A DNA stretch of 64,000 nt from Pseudaminobacter soli (ex Zhang et al. 2022) (GTDB lineage Bacteria > Pseudomonadota > Alphaproteobacteria > Rhizobiales > Rhizobiaceae). The DNA lies in NCBI RefSeq assembly GCF_014595955.1, contig NZ_JABVCF010000006.1:124001-188000 (forward strand), in the 5' to 3' direction. A program made the translations under genes and the position numbers. Below the pieces are notes generated by a model. It had not been told where the DNA came from. It saw only the letters and a program-made list of their open reading frames with translations, and ran no database searches. Below, one piece after another: positions 51,610-59,192 of this stretch (the stretch's first letter is position 1; the number at the start of each line of letters is the position of its first letter).

Positions 51610-52523
51610 AAGAGCAGATTTTTCGCGACAGCGACGGCGATGCGTCCTTTAGGGCGAGGCGGCTGGCCGGCAGGACGGTCATATACCTGCTGCTGATCGC
51701 CTGGGCGATCGTGTGCCTCTTCCCGATCTACTGGACGGTGACGACCAGCTTCAAGATCGCGCCCAACGTGATGAAGGGCGCGCTGATCCCGTGGGTCGAC
51801 TACCAGCCGGCCTGGCTCGGCTGGCGCTCGCTCGGCCTGTCGCCCGATACGATCGGCGCGGAGAGCACGGTCCGCAGCGAATTCCTGAAGCGCTTCTTCA
51901 ATTCGGCGATCGCGGCCGTGGCGTCATCGACGATCGCGGTGATCCTGGGCTCGCTCGCGGCCTATGGCCTGTCGCGGTTCTCCTATCGCTTCACCTTCAT
52001 GAAGAATGCCGACATCTCGTTCTTCTTCCTGTCGCAACTGATCCTTCCGCCGGTGGTGCTCGCCCTGCCATTCCTCGTGCTCTACAAGGAACTGGCGCTG
52101 CTCGACACGCAGATCGGCCTCATCCTTCTCTACACGCTGACGGTGCTGCCGATCGTCATCTGGATCATGCGCGACCAGTTCGAGTCGATCCCGACAGAAC
52201 TCGAGGAAGCGGCTCTCGTCGACGGCCTCTCGATCTGGGGCGCCTTCTTCAGCGTCATCCTGCCGATCGCACTCCCCGGCATGGTCGCGGCCTTCATCCT
52301 CAGCCTCGTACTCACCTGGAACGAGTACTTCTTCGCCGCACTGCTAACGTCCACTCATGCCAACACGCTGCCGGTCATGGTCGCCTCGCAGACGGGCAGC
52401 CAGGGCATCAACTGGTGGGCGATGGCGGCGCTCTCCTTCGCCGCCATCCTGCCGCTGATCGTCATCGGGGTGCTGCTGGAGCGCTATCTGATCAAGGGCA
52501 TGACCGCGGGCGCGGTGAAGTAG
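51606..52523 (+). CDS. Sugar ABC transporter permease (MalG/UgpE type)
   Basis: 305-residue permease. First membrane segment TVIYLLLIAWAIVCLFPIYW with the family's FPIYW-TSFK pattern; EAA loop IPTELEEAALVDGLSIWGAFFSVILPIALPG; C-terminal LSFAAILPLIVIGVLLERYLIKGMTAGAVK, the standard end of this group. ATG at 51606 overlaps the preceding stop. A segment of about 30 residues after the first membrane helix (WVDYQPAWLGWRSLGLSPDTIG) is the periplasmic loop typical of this branch. Confidence 0.94.
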   Translation: MKEQIFRDSDGDASFRARRLAGRTVIYLLLIAWAIVCLFPIYWTVTTSFKIAPNVMKGALIPWVDYQPAWLGWRSLGLSPDTIGAESTVRSEFLKRFFNSAIAAVASSTIAVILGSLAAYGLSRFSYRFTFMKNADISFFFLSQLILPPVVLALPFLVLYKELALLDTQIGLILLYTLTVLPIVIWIMRDQFESIPTELEEAALVDGLSIWGAFFSVILPIALPGMVAAFILSLVLTWNEYFFAALLTSTHANTLPVMVASQTGSQGINWWAMAALSFAAILPLIVIGVLLERYLIKGMTAGAVK

Positions 52524-52535
52524 GCGGCTGGCGTG

Positions 52536-53276
52536 TCAGCCGAGCAGTTTACGCAGCCGCTGTAGGATCATGTCGCGGCCACGCTCGCCAATCTCGCTGC
52601 TCGCATCCTTCGCACTCGCCGTGTACCAGCCCTGGTTCTCGTCCACGCGTTCCATCTCGACGGCCTCGGGACAAAGCGCCAGCATCAGCGACGTCTCGCC
52701 CTCGCCGGCATGGTCGAACGGATAGTTTGCCAAGATATCCGGCGACATCAGCGGGTGCACTTGCACCCAGTTGAACGGATTGGCGCCCGCTGCGTGATCG
52801 GCATAGTAATTGGCTGAAGCCTCGTCGCCCCACCAGCCCTCGCCGTGCTCCTTTTCCAGGAAGCGGAAGATCGCCTGCCTTCCGGCCGTCTTGAAAGCGA
52901 GGTCGGTCGGCATGCCCGCGACGAAGTTCTCGGTCTGGTGATGGATGATGGCGTGGATGTTGCGGAAGCCGATCCTCAGCAGCGAGAAGAAGAGATCTTC
53001 TGCGAACGGTGCCAGGCTCCTGCTCTCGACATGTACCGAGCCGCTGCCTTCCGGCGGCGCCACCGCATAGCTCGCGGCGCCATAATAGAAAGGCGGCAGT
53101 ATCACGATCGGCATCTCGCGCTCGACGAGATCGAGCATCTTGATGACCGCCAGCGTGTCCATTCCGACCGCCATGTGCTCGCCGTGGTATTCGAGCACGC
53201 CAAGCGGCAGCACGACCGGCCAGTTCTCGGCGATCGCCGTGCGGAGTTGGTGCGGCAGCATCAGTTCGTAGCGCAT
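52536..53276 (-). CDS. Creatininase-family amidohydrolase
   Basis: 246-residue creatininase-fold protein. The metal-site N-terminal motif LPLGVLEYHGEHMAVGMDTL (Glu, His, Asp) and the C-terminal DHAGEGETSLMLALCPEAVEM are well kept. The family's usual NGHGGN segment reads IIHHQTEN instead, so a subfamily with altered second-site chemistry is likely. Known members act on creatinine, formamides, mycofactocin precursor and 3-dehydro-scyllo-inosose. In this sugar locus a ring-opening of a keto-polyol is an attractive guess. Gap of 3 nt to the upstream SIS gene on the same strand, so co-translated with it. Confidence 0.88.
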   Translation of the reverse strand: MRYELMLPHQLRTAIAENWPVVLPLGVLEYHGEHMAVGMDTLAVIKMLDLVEREMPIVILPPFYYGAASYAVAPPEGSGSVHVESRSLAPFAEDLFFSLLRIGFRNIHAIIHHQTENFVAGMPTDLAFKTAGRQAIFRFLEKEHGEGWWGDEASANYYADHAAGANPFNWVQVHPLMSPDILANYPFDHAGEGETSLMLALCPEAVEMERVDENQGWYTASAKDASSEIGERGRDMILQRLRKLLG

Positions 53277-53279
53277 TGT

Positions 53280-53843
53280 TCACTCCATATTGGTGTGGCG
53301 GGCGCGCATGGCCTCAGGCGACACGCCGAGCAGCGTCTTCAGCCTCAGCACCATCACTTCGAACAGAACGAACAGGGCGCCCTCGAAGACCGAGCCCATC
53401 GGCAGGACGGAAGTTTTCGCCTCGCCCTGGTCGCTCGCCATGGTCTGGGCCGGGATGACGATCATGGAATCTGCAAGGCGCCCGGCGCTGCTCTCCGGCT
53501 GGGCGGTTATCAGAAGGTTGTAAGCGCCGGCATTCTTGGCGACGTTCATCAGGGCGGTCATTGTGGCAAGTTCGCCGGGGCCGGCAGCAACGAGGAAAAC
53601 GTCGCCTTTCCCGAGCGGCGGCATCGTCACGTCGCCCACAATCGAAACCGGCAAGCCCAGGTGGAAGAGCCGCATCGCAAAGCCCTTCATCTGCAAGAGT
53701 TCGCGCCCGCAGCCCGCGACCCCGATGTGCCGAGCCCGCGCCAGTGTCTCGCAGCCCGCCTCGATCGCGCTTTCGTCCACTCCGGTCAGTGCACCGCCGA
53801 GTTCGGAAAGCGCGGCCTTCATTTGGCGTTGAAACTTACTCAT
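53280..53843 (-). CDS. SIS-domain sugar-phosphate protein (HxlB/PHI-like)
   Basis: 187-residue SIS-domain protein. HIGVAGCGRELLQMKGFAMRLFHLGLPVSIVGD is the phosphosugar-binding core, and KGDVFLVAAGPGELATMTALMNVAKNAGAYNLLITAQPES is the second half typical for 6-phospho-3-hexuloisomerase-like isomerases. ATG at 53843 lies in an ATGA overlap with the stop of a short upstream frame that looks like a gene remnant. Acts on a sugar phosphate in the cytoplasm, in the same short operon as the creatininase-family gene. Confidence 0.88.
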   Translation of the reverse strand: MSKFQRQMKAALSELGGALTGVDESAIEAGCETLARARHIGVAGCGRELLQMKGFAMRLFHLGLPVSIVGDVTMPPLGKGDVFLVAAGPGELATMTALMNVAKNAGAYNLLITAQPESSAGRLADSMIVIPAQTMASDQGEAKTSVLPMGSVFEGALFVLFEVMVLRLKTLLGVSPEAMRARHTNME

Positions 53844-53947
53844 GAGAGTTCCGCCATGAGATCCTTGTTGCGCCGGTAGAGCTCCTTGAAGATGCGGCAG
53901 AAGGATCGGCGCAGAACTTGCTTCTGAATTTCTCTGCCACTTTGTCC
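53840..53947 (-). pseudogene. Possible 3' remnant of a gene upstream of the SIS gene
   Basis: A 35-codon minus-strand frame without a convincing start reads QKQVLRRSFCRIFKELYRRN and ends KDLMAELS, with a stop that overlaps the SIS start in the ATGA arrangement used throughout this window. That geometry suggests the last codons of a deleted upstream operon gene. The peptide vaguely recalls the tails of FGGY sugar kinases, but it is too short to assign. Confidence 0.3.
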
Positions 53948-54063
53948 TCAATGGTTATGTTTCGGTAGCTAGCAACGGGGAAAAACTCTGTCCAATGTTC
54001 CCGGCCACTTTTGACCGAACCAGTCTGTGCTAGTCTCCCGGTCCAGTTGGAGGAGGAGGTTCC
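53948..54063. promoter_or_regulatory. Upstream region of the aldo/keto reductase gene
   Basis: About 116 bp holding the promoter of the plus-strand pair. GGAGGAGGAGG at 54048-54058 is a very strong ribosome site 5 nt before the ATG at 54064. No operator was recognised. Confidence 0.5.
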
Positions 54064-55113
54064 ATGAGGGTTCGGCATTTCGATCGGCTGGGCAATGGGG
54101 GGCTGGATTTCACCGAACTCGGCTTCGGCTCAGCACCACTGGGCAACCTCTATCGGCCGATCTCCGAGGACGAGGCACAGGCGGTGCTCGAGGCCGCGTG
54201 GGACGGCGGTATCCGCTACTACGACACGGCGCCGCTCTATGGCCTCGGCCTGTCCGAAACACGGCTGAACCGCTTCCTGCGCGGCAAGCGCCGGGACGAC
54301 TATGTGCTCTCGACCAAGATCGGCCGGTTGCTGCAGGTCTGCGCTCCCGAGGAGCGCACGGGCATCGGTAAGTTCTTCGACACGCCCTCGCGCCGCGAGG
54401 TCTACGATTACAGCCGCGACGGCGTGTTGCGCTCGTTCGAGGCTTCGCTCGAGCGGTTGGGCGTCGACCGCGTCGACATCCTCTTCGCCCACGATCTCGA
54501 TATCTTCACCCACGGCAGCAAGGAAACGGCGGACGCGCGGATCGAGGAGTTCATGGCCTCCGGCTACGATGCGCTGGTCTCGCTGCGCGACCAGGGCGTG
54601 ATCAAGGCGTTCGGCGCGGGGATCAACGAGTGGGAGATGGCCCAGGCGCTGGCCGAACGCGGCGACTTCGACATTTTCCTGCTCGCCGGACGCTACACGC
54701 TTCTCGAACAGGAGGCGCTGAACAGTTTTCTGCCGCTCTGCGAACAGCGCGGCATCGGTATCGTACTCGGCGGCCCTTACAACTCCGGCATCCTTGCGAC
54801 CGGCGCGAAGCCCGGCGCCATGTACAACTACTCCGAGGCGCCGCCCGAGATCCTGAAGCGTGTCGAGCGCATCGAAGCAATGTGCGCCCGCCACGGCGTG
54901 CGGCTCATCGAAGCCGCCCTGCGCTTCCCCTTCGCGCATTATTCCGTCGTGTCCGTGATCCCGGGCGGGCAAAGGGTGTCCGAGGTGGTCAGCAACCTAG
55001 AACTGATGAAAGCTGACAACCCGGCCGCATTCTGGCAGGACCTCAAGGCCGAGGGCCTGCTACACCCTGCCGCACCGACGCCTGAGGCGTCATTAGACGC
55101 ACGCAGCGGATGA
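54064..55113 (+). CDS. Aldo/keto reductase (D-threo-aldose 1-dehydrogenase-like)
   Basis: 349-residue AKR. The catalytic tetrad is complete: Asp and Tyr in IRYYDTAPLYGLGLSE, Lys in YVLSTKIGRLL, His in DILFAHDLDIF. The sequence GLDFTELGFGSAPLGNLYRPISEDEAQAVLEAAWDGGI and the C-terminal VSVIPGGQRVSEVVSN fit the D-threo-aldose 1-dehydrogenase/L-fucose dehydrogenase and pyridoxal 4-dehydrogenase branch. It would oxidise the pyranose to a lactone with NAD(P). The stop overlaps the following hydrolase gene (ATGA). It fits with the FucU-like mutarotase at 46876 for oxidation of a fucose-like sugar. Confidence 0.91.
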   Translation: MRVRHFDRLGNGGLDFTELGFGSAPLGNLYRPISEDEAQAVLEAAWDGGIRYYDTAPLYGLGLSETRLNRFLRGKRRDDYVLSTKIGRLLQVCAPEERTGIGKFFDTPSRREVYDYSRDGVLRSFEASLERLGVDRVDILFAHDLDIFTHGSKETADARIEEFMASGYDALVSLRDQGVIKAFGAGINEWEMAQALAERGDFDIFLLAGRYTLLEQEALNSFLPLCEQRGIGIVLGGPYNSGILATGAKPGAMYNYSEAPPEILKRVERIEAMCARHGVRLIEAALRFPFAHYSVVSVIPGGQRVSEVVSNLELMKADNPAAFWQDLKAEGLLHPAAPTPEASLDARSG

Positions 55114-55943
55114 AAGAAAGCATGGATCACATCATCGACTGGGACGACGCCTACTCCAACCGGGCCTACATTCCGGGCGCAGACGCCATTGCGGAAGATT
55201 GGCCCGTTCGATCGAAGGCTTTTCGCGACCAACTCGGGCGAGCCGGTCGCCTCCAGGCAGACATCGCCTATGGACCTCATGTCCGCAACCGGCTCGACCT
55301 GTTCCTGCCCGAAGGCAGGCCTAAGGGGCTCGTCGTCTTCGTCCACGGCGGCTACTGGATGTTGTTCGACAAGGAGAGCTTCTCCTTCACCGCAGCCGGA
55401 CCGGTGGCCGCCGGATACGCGGTCGCGATGCCGTCCTACGTGCTCTGCCCGGAAGCGAGGATCGGCGACATCACCCGGCAGATCGGCGAGGCAGTCACAC
55501 ACGCGGCCTCGCTGATCGAGGGGCCGATTCACCTCTCCGGCCACTCGGCGGGCGGGCACCTAGTCTCTCGAATGGTGTCATCGGCGTCACCGCTCCCGCC
55601 GGACGTGCTTAGCCGCATCCGCAGGACTGTCTCGATCTCCGGCGTTCATGACCTGCGGCCGCTGATGAAGACCAGCATGAACCAGACATTGAGAATCGAC
55701 GAAACCGAAGCGGGACGGGAAAGCCCCGCTCTCCTGCAGCCTGCCGAAGGAATGGAGATCACCTTCTGGGTGGGCGCCGAGGAACGGCCCGAGTTCCTGC
55801 GCCAGACTGCCTTGATGGAGGACGCTTGGGGCGCCGGAGCGAAGGTGAATACGGTCGTCGAGCCCAAGCGGCACCATTTCAATGTCATCGACGGCCTCAC
55901 CGATCCCGATCACCCACTGGTCCGCGCCCTGCTTGTACTGTAA
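55110..55943 (+). CDS. Alpha/beta hydrolase, kynurenine formamidase-like
   Basis: 277-residue alpha/beta hydrolase. The oxyanion motif VVFVHGGYWMLFDKESFS with HGGYW is the mark of the kynurenine formamidase/BNA7-like branch. Nucleophile in HLSGHSAGGHLVSRM; the histidine is in KRHHFNVIDG near the end, and an acidic residue lies in VGAEERPEF. The N-terminal IIDWDDAYSNRAYIPGADAI is also typical. Coupled to the aldo/keto reductase by an ATGA overlap. Either an arylformamidase or, given the context, an esterase or lactonase that opens the lactone made upstream; no other tryptophan-degradation gene is seen. Confidence 0.9.
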   Translation: MKESMDHIIDWDDAYSNRAYIPGADAIAEDWPVRSKAFRDQLGRAGRLQADIAYGPHVRNRLDLFLPEGRPKGLVVFVHGGYWMLFDKESFSFTAAGPVAAGYAVAMPSYVLCPEARIGDITRQIGEAVTHAASLIEGPIHLSGHSAGGHLVSRMVSSASPLPPDVLSRIRRTVSISGVHDLRPLMKTSMNQTLRIDETEAGRESPALLQPAEGMEITFWVGAEERPEFLRQTALMEDAWGAGAKVNTVVEPKRHHFNVIDGLTDPDHPLVRALLVL

Positions 55944-56066
55944 GGGCGGAGCGGAGTAATCGACTTCGCGGAAGTGGTCGCTTTTTGATCGGAGGCGGAC
56001 ACGGCGCGTCGTGCAGCGCGGCGTATAACGGTCTAAGACAAGGGCCGCGGAAATAAAGGAGGTTCC

Positions 56067-56303
56067 ATGCGGGCCGTCTTCGTCCAGCTTCAGTGTGCCC
56101 CGGGCAGGACCTATGAGGTCGCGGATGCACTGTACGAACGCGAGGTCGTGTCGGAGTTGTATTCGACCAGCGGCGAATACGACCTCCTGATGAAGGTCTA
56201 CCTCGAGGACGACGTCGATGTCGGCAAGTTCATCAACGAGAGCATCGCCAACGTGCCGGGCATCGTACGCTCGCTGACCACGCTGACGTTCCGGGCGTTC
56301 TGA
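56067..56303 (+). CDS. Stand-alone Lrp/AsnC effector-binding domain (RAM)
   Basis: 78-residue protein consisting only of the RAM domain found at the C-terminus of Lrp/AsnC regulators: AVFVQLQCAPGRTYEVADAL, STSGEYDLLMKVYLEDDVDVGKFI and GIVRSLTTLTFRAF. There is no DNA-binding helix-turn-helix, and none is encoded just upstream, where 123 bp of non-coding DNA and GGAGG 6 nt before the ATG support a genuine start. Such single-domain proteins can bind amino acids or modulate full-length Lrp partners. Last plus-strand gene before the converging ccmC. Confidence 0.9.
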   Translation: MRAVFVQLQCAPGRTYEVADALYEREVVSELYSTSGEYDLLMKVYLEDDVDVGKFINESIANVPGIVRSLTTLTFRAF

Positions 56304-56332
56304 GCCGCCCGGCGAGACCTTCTCAACTTCCT

Positions 56333-56351
56333 GCCGCCCGTGGCGGGTGGC
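56333..56351. terminator. Hairpin between convergent Lrp-domain and ccmC genes
   Basis: GCCGCCCG-TGG-CGGGTGGC forms an 8-bp stem with one G-T wobble, touching the ccmC stop codon. No T-run, so a weak bidirectional terminator candidate. Confidence 0.35.
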
Positions 56352-57148
56352 TATCCTGACACTTCAACGACCGGCCGGCGGTCCGCGCGGCGGGCTGCCA
56401 CCTGCCGCAAGGCGGCCACCCGCCGGCGCAGGATCTCGTTGCGCATCGCCATCAGGTGCAGAGTAAAAAACATCAGCGTAAAGCCGAGAGCCATGGCCAG
56501 CAGCGGCCAGAGCAGGCTCGGGTGGACGGTGGGGCCGCCCATACGGATTACCGACGCCGGCTGATGGAGCGTGTTCCACCAGTCCACCGAGAACTTGATG
56601 ATCGGAATGTTGACGAAGCCAACCAGCGTCATGATCGCAGCGGCGCGGGCGGAGCGCCCGGGGTCCTCGATCGCCCGGGTCAGCGAAATGATACCGAGGT
56701 ACATGAGGAACAGCACGAAGACCGACGTCAGCCGCGCGTCCCAGACCCACCACGTGCCCCACATCGGCTTGCCCCAGATCGAGCCGGTGACCAGCGACAG
56801 CGCGGTAAAGACGGCGCCGATGGGTGCCGCGGACCGCAGCGCCACGTCAGCCAGCGGGTGGCGCCAAACCAGCGTTCCGAGAGCCGAGGCCGCCATCAGC
56901 GAGTAGCACATCATCGCGAGCCAGGCGAACGGCACGTGGATGTACATGATCCGTACAGTGATGCCCTGCTGGTAATCCTCGGGCGCCGCGAAGGAGAGAT
57001 AAAGGCCGAAGGCGAGAACGACGAAGGACGCGGCCGCGAGCCAAGGCACTAGCCGGCCGGCCAGTGCCAGGAACCGGGTCGGGTTGGCGATGTCGAACCA
57101 TCGTGCGGCTCGGGGCGCAGTCTCGGTGCGGGTCGTCGTCTCGCTCAT
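56351..57148 (-). CDS. ccmC: Heme exporter permease CcmC
   Basis: 265-residue inner-membrane protein for cytochrome c maturation (system I). About six membrane segments. The tryptophan-rich heme-handling motif WGKPMWGTWWVWDARLTS and the flanking histidines in IMYIHVPFAWLAMM and WWNTLHQPASVI are all present, so it should load heme onto CcmE. N-terminal about 30 residues are cytoplasmic. Usually followed by ccmD and ccmG and preceded by ccmA and ccmB; here it stands alone, with ndvA 58 nt upstream on the same strand and a converging gene downstream. The other ccm genes must be elsewhere. Confidence 0.94.
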   Translation of the reverse strand: MSETTTRTETAPRAARWFDIANPTRFLALAGRLVPWLAAASFVVLAFGLYLSFAAPEDYQQGITVRIMYIHVPFAWLAMMCYSLMAASALGTLVWRHPLADVALRSAAPIGAVFTALSLVTGSIWGKPMWGTWWVWDARLTSVFVLFLMYLGIISLTRAIEDPGRSARAAAIMTLVGFVNIPIIKFSVDWWNTLHQPASVIRMGGPTVHPSLLWPLLAMALGFTLMFFTLHLMAMRNEILRRRVAALRQVAARRADRRPVVEVSG

Positions 57149-57206
57149 GTGCGTTCACATAGACGCCCGCGCGCCATGCCGCAACGCGACCATGTAGCCG
57201 GGACGA

Positions 57207-58973
57207 TCAGGCCGCCTCGGGAATGCGGCTTTGCTGCCGCGCACTATCTTCCGCCAGAAGTCCGCCTGCCCTCAGCAGCGCGGCGAACCTGCCGTTCCTC
57301 GAGGATAGCTCTTCGAAGCCGCCCATCTCGACGATCCGGCCCCTGTCCATGAAGATGACTAGGTCGGCATCGCGGACCGTGGTCAGCCGGTGGGCGATGA
57401 TGAAGGTCGTGCGCCCCTTGCGGAGACTGTCGATGGCTTCCTTGACCCGGGCCTCGGTCTCCACGTCGAGAGCGCTCGTCGCCTCGTCCAGGACAAGGAT
57501 CGGCGCGTTCTTGAGGATGGCGCGAGCGATCGCGACGCGCTGGCGCTCGCCGCCGGAAAGCTGGCTTCCCCGCTCTCCCACCCGCGTGTCGTAGCCTTCG
57601 CTCTTCGACAGGATGAAGTCCTGAGCGGCGGCGGCCGCAGCCGCCGCGTGGATCTCGGTGTTGCGGGCGTCGTGGCGTCCGATCCGGATGTTCTCCTCGA
57701 TCGAGCGGTCGAACAATCCTGCATCCTGGAACACGGCGGCGATCGACTGCCTCAACGACTGCTTGGTGACGCAACGGACGTCGGCCCCGTCGATCAGGAT
57801 ACGGCCGTGCGTAGGCGTGTGCACGCGCTGGAGGAGGTTGATGATGGTGGTCTTGCCCGCGCCCGTCGGCCCGACGATCGCCACCGTCTGCCCGGCCTTG
57901 ACGGAGAAGGTGATGTCTTCCAGCCCTTCCCCCGTGTCGGGGAAGGCGAAATTCACATTCTCGAAGCGGACGTGGCCGGCGACGTTGCCCAGGCTCTCCA
58001 TGCCCTCCGGCTCGATGATCTGCACGGAAGCATCTTCCAACTCATAGAAGGCCTCGAGCTTGGCGCGCCCCTCGAAGATCTGGTTCACGAAGTTCGAGAT
58101 CTGATCGAGGCGGCTGATCAGGAGCGTGGCGAATCCGGTGAATGCGACGACGTCGCCGATCCGCAACTCGCCCGTCGAGACTAGGAGCGCGCCGATCAGG
58201 AGCACCACCATCATCGAGATCGTGGAGGCGAGCCGGTTGAGTGCGCTGGCCAGCGCCCACCAGTCGAGGACCGGGAACTGTGCGTCGAGGAGCCTGCGGG
58301 TATAGGCACGCAGGGCCTCGGTCTCCTGGGCGACGCGATTGTAGCTCTGCAGGACCGTGACGTTGCTGACCGTGTCGGTCACGTGGGAGAAAACCTCGTG
58401 ATAGTGCCCCTCCACCTTCCGCTGGCCGTCCTTGGTCTTGCGCATGACGACGCGGCCGATGGCGACATAGAGCGCGCCGAGAACGAACAGCACCGCAGAC
58501 AGGCGCCAGTCCATCGCAATCGCGGTGGGAACGAGCAGCAGCAGCGCGACCGCCGTCGAGAGATGCGTGCGCATGAACTCCAGCCAAAGGCTGAAAAGGG
58601 TTTCAACCGCGCGCAGGAGCGTATGGAGCGCATTGGAGGTCCCGCGCTTCTGATGCCAGGAGAGCGGCATCGAGATCACATGCTCGAAGGACTCGCACAG
58701 GACACCCACGCGCCTGGCATGGGCGAGCCGGTCGGCCCCCCGTGCGACCAGCACGAACGCGATGATATTGAAGATGCCAAGTCCGGCCCAGAGCGCCAGG
58801 GGATCCAGCAGGTCGTCGCTTGCGGAGATGGCGTCGATGATCTTGCCGAACAGAATGGGTTCGGCGATCGAAACGCAGCCAAGCGCGATGTTGGCCAAGC
58901 AGATAAGGGCGACCTTGTGCTTTTCGGCCGCAAGATAGCGCAACGCCCGCCAGTATACTTCAAGCAATGACAC
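57207..58973 (-). CDS. ndvA: Cyclic beta-1,2-glucan ABC exporter NdvA/ChvA
   Basis: 588-residue half-size ABC exporter. Residues about 1-320 are the membrane domain with six segments (VALICLANIALGCVSIAEPILFGKIIDAI, LWAGLGIFNIIAFVLVA, LSTAVALLLLVPTAIAM, LSAVLFVLGALYVAIGRVV, and SMMVVLLIGALLV). Residues about 335-575 are the ATPase: Walker A VGPTGAGKTTIINLLQRVH, signature LSGGERQRVAIARAIL, Walker B ILVLDEATSALD, H-loop IAHRLTTVRDADL. The sequence YWRALRYLAAEKHKVALI at the N-terminus matches NdvA/ChvA. It exports cyclic glucans to the periplasm as a homodimer, partner of the glucan synthase encoded next to it. Confidence 0.95.
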   Translation of the reverse strand: MSLLEVYWRALRYLAAEKHKVALICLANIALGCVSIAEPILFGKIIDAISASDDLLDPLALWAGLGIFNIIAFVLVARGADRLAHARRVGVLCESFEHVISMPLSWHQKRGTSNALHTLLRAVETLFSLWLEFMRTHLSTAVALLLLVPTAIAMDWRLSAVLFVLGALYVAIGRVVMRKTKDGQRKVEGHYHEVFSHVTDTVSNVTVLQSYNRVAQETEALRAYTRRLLDAQFPVLDWWALASALNRLASTISMMVVLLIGALLVSTGELRIGDVVAFTGFATLLISRLDQISNFVNQIFEGRAKLEAFYELEDASVQIIEPEGMESLGNVAGHVRFENVNFAFPDTGEGLEDITFSVKAGQTVAIVGPTGAGKTTIINLLQRVHTPTHGRILIDGADVRCVTKQSLRQSIAAVFQDAGLFDRSIEENIRIGRHDARNTEIHAAAAAAAAQDFILSKSEGYDTRVGERGSQLSGGERQRVAIARAILKNAPILVLDEATSALDVETEARVKEAIDSLRKGRTTFIIAHRLTTVRDADLVIFMDRGRIVEMGGFEELSSRNGRFAALLRAGGLLAEDSARQQSRIPEAA

Positions 58974-59192
58974 GCCTGTACCCCGTTAACATTTGGTGCG
59001 CTGCAAATAGTGCCGGAGAGGTAGCGGCTGCGGCGCGGGACTTCAATGCCCCCCCCGACCACGCAGTTCCTGTTACTTGAACAAAACATCGCTACGGACG
59101 GACATCTGCCGTGATTCGGTAACGGGTTGAGAATAAAGAGAAAATAGGCGGTCTTGCGGCGGAATCATGGCGATCGACCCCTGTGCGTTGAC
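58974..59192. promoter_or_regulatory. Gap between ndvB and ndvA
   Basis: 219 bp between the ndvB stop and the ndvA start, both on the minus strand; it should hold the ndvA promoter. The stretch around 59115-59145 (rich in A/T relative to its surroundings) is a candidate, but no box pair was assigned. Confidence 0.35.

Noticed and set aside
50586-52523. A 645-residue permease fusion reading through the first permease gene
   Set aside because: The first 340 codons are the out-of-frame shadow of the upstream permease; the true start is ATG 51606 in the ATGA overlap.
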